Shown here: positions 58,658 through 64,000 of the stretch, piece after piece
How positions within the stretch are numbered: the first letter of the stretch is position 1
Layout: each line of letters opens with the position of its first letter
From: JALOOB01 sp040766655
Lineage (GTDB): Bacteria; Chloroflexota; Anaerolineae; CG2-30-64-16
Length of the DNA: 64,000 nucleotides
Reading direction: 5' to 3'
NCBI GenBank assembly: GCA_040766655.1
Contig: JAXGQB010000007.1
Span: forward strand, 1 to 64,000
Made by a program: the position numbers and the translations under genes
Notes under the pieces: model-generated
What the model saw: only the letters and a program-made list of their open reading frames with translations
The model's database searches: none
What the model was told of the DNA's origin: nothing

Positions 58658-61315
58658 TCAGCCACCCCGTCTCGCCTGCTGTTGCAGCTCGAACAGCTTG
58701 TTGAGCGCGGCCAGTGGGCTCAGGTCGTTGACGTCCAGCGCCTTGAGTTCAGCGATGATCGGATCCTCCTGGGAGAAGAGCGGCAGTTGGAACAGCATGG
58801 GCTGGCCCAAGGCCGAGCGGCGCGGGCCTGCGGCGCCTGACGCCTCCAGGTCGGCAAGGATCTCCTGCGCACGGCCGACCACCGACTTCGGCAGGCCGGC
58901 CAGATGGGCCACATGGACGCCATAGGAGCGATCCGCGCTGCCCGGAGCGATCTTGTGAAGAAAGACCACATCGTCGCCCCGCTCCGCAACTGCAACGTTG
59001 TAGTTCACCACGTGCGGCAGGCGCTCGGCAAGATCCGTCAGCTCGTGGTAATGCGTGGCGAACAGCGTCTTTGCCCTGAGCCCGGGATGATTGTGGATAT
59101 ACTCCAGCACGGCCCATGCGATGGCGAGGCCATCATAGGTGCTGGTGCCCCGGCCGATCTCATCCAGCACCAGGAGCGAGCGGCTCGTCGCATGATGAAG
59201 GATGTTCGCGGTCTCCACCATCTCCACCATGAAGGTGGACTGCCCGCGCGCGATATCATCCGAGGCGCCGATCCGGGTGAAGATGCGATCGACCAGGCCG
59301 ATGTGAGCGCTCGCTGCAGGCACAAAGGAGCCGATCTGCGCCATGAGGACGATCATAGCGACCTGACGAATCCACGTGGATTTGCCGCTCATGTTCGGGC
59401 CGGTCAGGACCACAAGGGCCTCTTCAGGCGAGAGGAACGCATCGTTCGGCGTGAACCCGACATCGCCGCGCAGCATCCGCTCCACGACCGGATGGCGTCC
59501 CGCCTTGATGTCGATGACCGCATCCGTTGCCAGCTCGGGGCGGACGTACCGGTTCACCTCGGCCACCTCGGCAAGCGCAGACAGGACATCGAGGCGAGCG
59601 ATCGTCTCGGCCGTCTTCAGGAGGCGGGCAGCGGCGGCCGACACCTGCGCCACGAGCTCCCGGAACAGCCTGCCCTCGAGCTCGAGCACCTGCTCGGTGG
59701 CGTTCAGAACGAGTGTCTCGTACTCCTTGAGCTCCGGCGTGATATACCGCTCCGCGTTGACCAGGGTCTGCTTGCGAATGTAATCATCGGGCACGAGCGC
59801 AGCGTTCGCCTGTGTGACCTCGATGTAGTAACCGAACACCTTGTTGTAGCCGACCTTCAGCGACTTGATGCCGGTGCGCTGTCGCTCGGCGGACTCGAGG
59901 TTAGCGATCCAGGACTTCGCATCACGAGCCGCCAGATGGATGCCATCCAGCTCGGCCGAGAATCCGGGCCGGAGCACCCCGGCACTGGCCAGGGTGGCCG
60001 GCGGATCGTCTGCCAGCGCATCGCGCAGCAGCGCAGCGATATCGGCGCAGGGATCGAGGAGGGCGGACGGCGCCGTGCTGCCCGGCACGCCGTCCGCGCG
60101 AGGCAGTTGTTCCACAAGCCCCCGGACCTCCGCGACGTGGCCCAGGGCCGATCGGATGCCCACCAGGTCGCGCGGCTGGGCGATCCCCTGCACACAGCGA
60201 TTGGTCCATCGTTCCAGGTCACCGACACCATGCAGCGTCCGCCGCACCTCGATCCGGAGCGTGCCCGCGTTCTTCCACGCGTCCACCGCATCGAGGCGCT
60301 CCTGCAGGGCGTCGATGTTGAGCAGCGGCTGGCCGAGCCAGCGCCGCAGGAGGCGCCCACCCATGGGCGTGTGCGTCAGGTCGAGCACATCCAGGAGGGA
60401 GCCCTCCGCGGAGCCGCCGCGGATGCTGCCGGTCAATTCCAGGTTACGCCGCGTGGCCCCGTCCAACGTCATGAAATCGCTGACGCTGTAGGTGCGCAAG
60501 GCAGTCAACTGCGGCAGGCTGCCCTGCTGCGTCTCCTGCAGGTACTGCAGCAGCGCACCGGCCGCCGCGATCGCAAGCGGCTGGTCCTCGCAGCCGAAGG
60601 CGGCCAGCGAGGAGACGCCGAAATGCTCGACCAGCGCCTGGCGCGCGGTCTCGACATCGAAGCGCCAGGCGATGTAAGGGGTCACCTGGTAGGGCTTCAG
60701 CAGCGCAGGCAGGCCACCCGAGCCCTCGTCGACTGCCCCCGCGGCCTGGTCGCGGCCGAACCACCGCGGATCCTTGACGGGAAAGAGCACCTCTGCCGGT
60801 GCAAGGCGGCCCAACTCCTCCGCGACGAGCCTGAGCACGTCTCCCGGGCCGTCTGACAGCTCCGTCGTCGAGAACTCGCCCGTGCTGATATCGGCGTAGG
60901 CCAGGCCCGCGGCTGCCGGCCAAAGAACCAGCGCAACCACGAAGTTGTTGCGCTTGGCCGGGAGCAGATCGGGCTCCAGCAGCGTTCCGGACGTCACCAC
61001 CCGGCGCACCACGCGAGGCACGATCTTCTCGCCCTTCGGGGGCTCGGTGCCGATCTGCTCTGCAATGGCTACACGATATCCCGCTGCGATCAGCTTCGCG
61101 ATGTAAGTGTCGACCGCATGATAGGGCACGCCGGCCAGCGGCACGCGTTCGTTGGCGCCGACCGGGCGCGAGGTCAGCACCACGTCGCAGACGCTGGAGA
61201 CGATGCGGGCATCGTCATCGAACGTCTCGTAGAAATCGCCCAGCCGAAAGAGGAGGATGATATCGGGGTACTGCTTCTTCATCGCGAGGTACTGGCTGCG
61301 CATGGGGGTCGTCAT
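58658..61315 (-). CDS. mutS: DNA mismatch repair protein MutS
   Basis: An 885-residue mismatch sensor. The N-terminal domain has PMRSQYLAMKKQYPDIILLFRLGDFYETFDDDA, including the F-x-E mismatch-reading motif (FYE). The ATPase has GPNMSGKSTWIRQVAMIVLMAQIG (Walker A), SLLVLDEIGRGTSTYDGLAIAWAVLEY (Walker B, signature) and TLFATHYHELTDL. The length is typical of MutS1. No mutL is in the window. Confidence 0.97.
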   Translation of the reverse strand: MTTPMRSQYLAMKKQYPDIILLFRLGDFYETFDDDARIVSSVCDVVLTSRPVGANERVPLAGVPYHAVDTYIAKLIAAGYRVAIAEQIGTEPPKGEKIVPRVVRRVVTSGTLLEPDLLPAKRNNFVVALVLWPAAAGLAYADISTGEFSTTELSDGPGDVLRLVAEELGRLAPAEVLFPVKDPRWFGRDQAAGAVDEGSGGLPALLKPYQVTPYIAWRFDVETARQALVEHFGVSSLAAFGCEDQPLAIAAAGALLQYLQETQQGSLPQLTALRTYSVSDFMTLDGATRRNLELTGSIRGGSAEGSLLDVLDLTHTPMGGRLLRRWLGQPLLNIDALQERLDAVDAWKNAGTLRIEVRRTLHGVGDLERWTNRCVQGIAQPRDLVGIRSALGHVAEVRGLVEQLPRADGVPGSTAPSALLDPCADIAALLRDALADDPPATLASAGVLRPGFSAELDGIHLAARDAKSWIANLESAERQRTGIKSLKVGYNKVFGYYIEVTQANAALVPDDYIRKQTLVNAERYITPELKEYETLVLNATEQVLELEGRLFRELVAQVSAAAARLLKTAETIARLDVLSALAEVAEVNRYVRPELATDAVIDIKAGRHPVVERMLRGDVGFTPNDAFLSPEEALVVLTGPNMSGKSTWIRQVAMIVLMAQIGSFVPAASAHIGLVDRIFTRIGASDDIARGQSTFMVEMVETANILHHATSRSLLVLDEIGRGTSTYDGLAIAWAVLEYIHNHPGLRAKTLFATHYHELTDLAERLPHVVNYNVAVAERGDDVVFLHKIAPGSADRSYGVHVAHLAGLPKSVVGRAQEILADLEASGAAGPRRSALGQPMLFQLPLFSQEDPIIAELKALDVNDLSPLAALNKLFELQQQARRGG

Positions 61316-61390
61316 CGCACGACACCTCTCACCAGCCAGGCACGCGTGGGATGGGTGAACCGGCGAGAACAGACCATCATCGCAGCAGCC

Positions 61391-62671
61391 TCAGAGCAAC
61401 CACTCGACCAGCCGATCCCAGCCGGTGCGCTGAGCGAAGAGAAGCTCGCGGTACGCTCGCATGGCCTCCTCGCGGCGCAGCGGGCTGAGAGAACGGGGCA
61501 AAAAGACCGACAGCCCGGTTGCCTGCTCGTAGGCCGGCCCGTGTGCCACCTTGCGCACGGGGCAGCCGGGGCCCCCCTCGACGAGATGGTCTCGCAGTGC
61601 CTCCGCAGCCGACCGGACCAACGGAGCCTGCCGGTGGCTGCTCCACGTTGTCTCCGCGGCAAGCGCGGCGGCGAACGATCCGAGATCGCGATAGCTGCGA
61701 TCCTGGAAGACGAACGCGCTGTCCGCGGCGCGCTGGGCCACCGTGCGCAGGACCGGCGCCGGGTCCGCCATCAGCGCCTCGACCAGCTGCCGTGCCAGCA
61801 CCTCCGTGACATCGGTCCGGCCGAGATCGACGGCCGACTGCGTGATCGGAACGACGGCGCGCGTGGCGCCACCGTATGCCCGGGCATACTCATCCACGAT
61901 GGCCACGGCCAGATCACTGCCATCCGCAGCAGGATGAGCATTGATGGCCTTGAGGATCTCCTTGTAAGGCCATCCCTCCATCGGTTCGACCTCCTGGGAG
62001 CTGACGAACCAATCGGTGAAGGGGCTCAGCTCACGCGCGCCCTCGATCATGGCCATCAGGCACGCGTCCATGCCGATCAGGTCCAGGCGGTTGCCCGTCT
62101 CCTCCGCCGCAGAAGCGAGGGCCCAACGGAGGTCAGCCGTGTCGAGGAAGTCCTTGCTGGAGTCATCGAAGGCGATGGGCCGCGTGACTTCGCCGCCCGA
62201 CAACCGGCGCAGGGTGGAGCGAAAAAGGGGCGGTGACGAGGGTGCAAGCCCTCCCGCGGCCCGCACCTGGCTGTAGATGTCGATGTCGAGCCAGCCCAGC
62301 CCATGATTCCAGAGCACCAGGGCGTAGTGGTCCGCAGGGTAGTCACGCATGGCGCGAACGATGAAGCTACGCAGGACCTCAGGGTCGCCCATGTTGACCT
62401 CTGCCAGCTGCTGAACGGCGCTGTGGCCCATGCCGCGGCCCTTGCGGACCTCGACCAGGTAGGACCCATCGAGACTGTCGAAGAGGCAGGTCACGGCGCA
62501 GGCATCGGTCGTCCCCACCTGGCTCATCTTCCAGATGTCCTTGTAGCCGCTGGTGGTCATCTCCGCCATCAGTCGCTTCGGACCGGCAGCGGTATCGAAG
62601 ACCTTTCCGTTGTCACCGGCCATGTAGACCATGAATGTCCAGGACCGATGTCTTGGTGTTGTCGTCTTCAC
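61391..62671 (-). CDS. clostripain-family (C11) cysteine peptidase
   Basis: A 426-residue protein. WTFMVYMAGDN near residue 11 is the typical start; the catalytic His lies in ALVLWNHGLGW near 124 and the Cys in LIGMDACLMAMIEGAREL near 203. SSQEVEPMEGWPYKEIL follows, as in relatives. No signal peptide is seen, so the cell location is unclear. Clostripain relatives cleave after Arg or Lys. It is followed 75 bases later by mutS. Confidence 0.92.
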   Translation of the reverse strand: MKTTTPRHRSWTFMVYMAGDNGKVFDTAAGPKRLMAEMTTSGYKDIWKMSQVGTTDACAVTCLFDSLDGSYLVEVRKGRGMGHSAVQQLAEVNMGDPEVLRSFIVRAMRDYPADHYALVLWNHGLGWLDIDIYSQVRAAGGLAPSSPPLFRSTLRRLSGGEVTRPIAFDDSSKDFLDTADLRWALASAAEETGNRLDLIGMDACLMAMIEGARELSPFTDWFVSSQEVEPMEGWPYKEILKAINAHPAADGSDLAVAIVDEYARAYGGATRAVVPITQSAVDLGRTDVTEVLARQLVEALMADPAPVLRTVAQRAADSAFVFQDRSYRDLGSFAAALAAETTWSSHRQAPLVRSAAEALRDHLVEGGPGCPVRKVAHGPAYEQATGLSVFLPRSLSPLRREEAMRAYRELLFAQRTGWDRLVEWLL

Positions 62672-62750
62672 AGCGTCCTCCGGACTCCCCTACGAGGCGA
62701 TTGCAGCGCACCCTGCAGGTGCTGCCGACCCGACTTCCCCCTCCGCAGCC

Positions 62751-64000
62751 TCACTCCACCGTCACGCTCTTGGCGAGGTTGCGCGGCTGATCCACGTCGG
62801 CCCCCCGGCGCACTGCCATGTAGTAGGCCAGCAGCTGCAGGGGGATGACCGTCAGCACGGGCGTGAGCATCTCCGAGGCCCGAGGCACGGTTATGACGTG
62901 CTGGGCCTTGGACGTGATGAAATCGTCGCCCTCGTTGGCGACCGCGATGACGATGCCACCGCGAGCCCGCACCTGCTCCACCTGGCTGATCATCTTGTCA
63001 TAGACGCGATCCTGCGTCGCGATCACGACCACCGGCATCTTCTCGTCAATCAAGGCGATGGGCCCGTGCTTCATCTCGCCGGCCGGATAGCCCTCCGCGT
63101 GAATGTAGCTGATCTCCTTCAGCTTGAGCGCGCCCTCGAGTGCGATCGGGTAGTTCATGCCCCGGCCCAGGTAGAGAAAGTCGGTGTGATTGAAGAATGT
63201 CTGCGCGAGCTGCTGGTACAGGGACACGTGCCCGGGGTCCAGCACCTGGCCGACGAGGTCGGGAAGCTGCGCCAGATCATCGAGCAGGCTGCGGCACTGG
63301 TCGGGCGAAAGCAGGCCGCGCAACGCCCCCAGCTGGACGGCCAGCAGATACTGGTCGACCACGGATGCGGTGAACGCCTTCGTCGATGCGACGCCGATCT
63401 CGGGCCCCGTATGCATGTAGATGACGCTGTCGCTGATGCGCGCGGCCTGGCTGCCGATCACGTTGACGATCGAAACCAGGTGGGCCCCGTGGGCCTTGGC
63501 CTCCTCCATCGCAGCCAAGGTGTCGACCGTCTCCCCGGATTGGGTGATGGCCAGCACGAGGCTGCCGGGGTCGAGCACGGGCTCCCGATAACGATATTCG
63601 GACGCGTACTCGACGCGCACCGGCAGGCGCGCCAGTCGTTCGAACATGAAAGCGCCGACCAACTCGGAATGGTAAGACGTGCCGCAGGCCACGGCGACCA
63701 TCTGCGTGATGTCGCGCGCCTGGTCAGACGTCAGGGTCACCTGCTCGAGATACACCTCGCCGCGACCCAGGTCAACGCGCCCGCGGATCGTATCCGTGAG
63801 CGAATTGGCCTGTTCGAAGATCTCCTTCTGCATGAAGTGCCGGTATTCGCCCTTGGCCGCCTGCACAGGATCCCAGGAGATGTGGTGGATCTTGGGCTCG
63901 AGGGGCGTGCCCTCGAGCGTCGAGAAGGTTGCGCCATCCTGCGTCAGCACCGCCATCTGGCGGTTCTCCAGGAAGACCATGCGCCGCGTGTGCTCGAGGA
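62751..64000 (-). CDS. glmS: glucosamine-fructose-6-phosphate aminotransferase (isomerizing), C-terminal part
   Basis: The gene runs off the right edge; about 416 codons are visible. They cover the end of the glutaminase domain (HTRRMVFLENRQMAVL) and both SIS domains. EIFEQANSLTDTIRG, ACGTSYHSELVGAFMFERLARLPVRVEYASEYRYR, ITQSGETVDTLAAMEEAK, GIASTKAFTA-type VASTKAFTASVVDQYLL, and the closing PRNLAKSVTVE are characteristic. It makes glucosamine 6-phosphate for cell-wall and glycan precursors. No ribozyme can be judged, as the 5' region lies outside. Confidence 0.96.
   Translation of the reverse strand, partial: LEHTRRMVFLENRQMAVLTQDGATFSTLEGTPLEPKIHHISWDPVQAAKGEYRHFMQKEIFEQANSLTDTIRGRVDLGRGEVYLEQVTLTSDQARDITQMVAVACGTSYHSELVGAFMFERLARLPVRVEYASEYRYREPVLDPGSLVLAITQSGETVDTLAAMEEAKAHGAHLVSIVNVIGSQAARISDSVIYMHTGPEIGVASTKAFTASVVDQYLLAVQLGALRGLLSPDQCRSLLDDLAQLPDLVGQVLDPGHVSLYQQLAQTFFNHTDFLYLGRGMNYPIALEGALKLKEISYIHAEGYPAGEMKHGPIALIDEKMPVVVIATQDRVYDKMISQVEQVRARGGIVIAVANEGDDFITSKAQHVITVPRASEMLTPVLTVIPLQLLAYYMAVRRGADVDQPRNLAKSVTVE

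Noticed and set aside
62672..62750. glmS ribozyme
   Set aside because: The gap lies downstream of glmS, not upstream, and the glmS 5' end is outside the window.

Overview
The window is 64 kb of GC-rich bacterial chromosome. Coding is dense, with sigma70-type promoters (TTGACA/TATAAT-like, 16-18 bp spacing), many GTG and TTG starts, and tRNAs without an encoded CCA. Gene content (cdaA-cdaR, a pair of deoxynucleoside kinases, an EF-G-like factor, two S41 proteases beside smpB and ssrA, clostripain and DUF362 proteins) and a tmRNA tag of the form ANT...ALALAA best fit a member of Chloroflexota. That placement is inference, not the result of a search.

Layout. 1-10.7 kb, minus strand: a surface-polysaccharide locus (acyltransferase, family-2 glycosyltransferase, B12-binding radical SAM protein, O-antigen-ligase-like polymerase, two sugar-nucleotide epimerases, four-helix-bundle protein, ABC-2 permease, a third epimerase running off the edge). 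An MNT-HepT-UPF0175 toxin-antitoxin-like module is embedded in it. 11-13.2 kb: a repeat-bearing unknown protein and a MalY/PatB aminotransferase. 13.4-16.7 kb: two tRNA-Ser genes, one tRNA-Arg, an IS4-type insertion sequence and serS. 16.7-21.2 kb: uvsE, a histidine-phosphatase/methyltransferase fusion, a 2Fe-2S ferredoxin-like protein and an amidohydrolase. 21.3-29.4 kb: EF-G-like factor, DUF362 and PHP proteins, a beta-propeller-like protein, and an ECF sigma/anti-sigma/polymer-forming membrane protein set. 29.4-40.9 kb, plus strand: deoxynucleoside kinase-MazG fusion, second kinase, membrane protein, argF, cdaA, cdaR, der, M28 peptidase, aminotransferase, hflX, HAD phosphatase. 41.4-45.3 kb: two S41 proteases, smpB and ssrA (a ribosome-rescue and proteolysis group). 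45.4-48.9 kb: SDR, inositol-phosphatase family, unknown protein, mtnP. 49-53.8 kb: DsbA-like protein diverging from a second glycan group (polymerase-GtrA fusion, GT4, membrane protein). 53.8-64 kb, minus strand: SLC13 transporter, DUF364, tex, mutS, clostripain, glmS.

The most striking property is the repeat load. Heptamer arrays of ATTGAAG type, GGGGATT/GGGGACT type and GGTACTG type lie between genes and also inside genes in frame. They have clear frame logic: the CTTCAAT sense orientation and GGGG arrays lack stops in all frames, whereas the ATTGAAG sense orientation puts TGA in every frame. In-gene copies in that orientation carry point variants exactly where the TGA would fall, and several genes end at a TGA supplied by an array. 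Many arrays are built as inverted arms around a short GC-rich core. A second class consists of short perfect palindromes with unrelated stems but always a 3-nt loop, again both between and inside genes. These resemble the heptameric STRR repeats of cyanobacteria, but their composite inverted architecture and their coupling to coding frames look worth following up.
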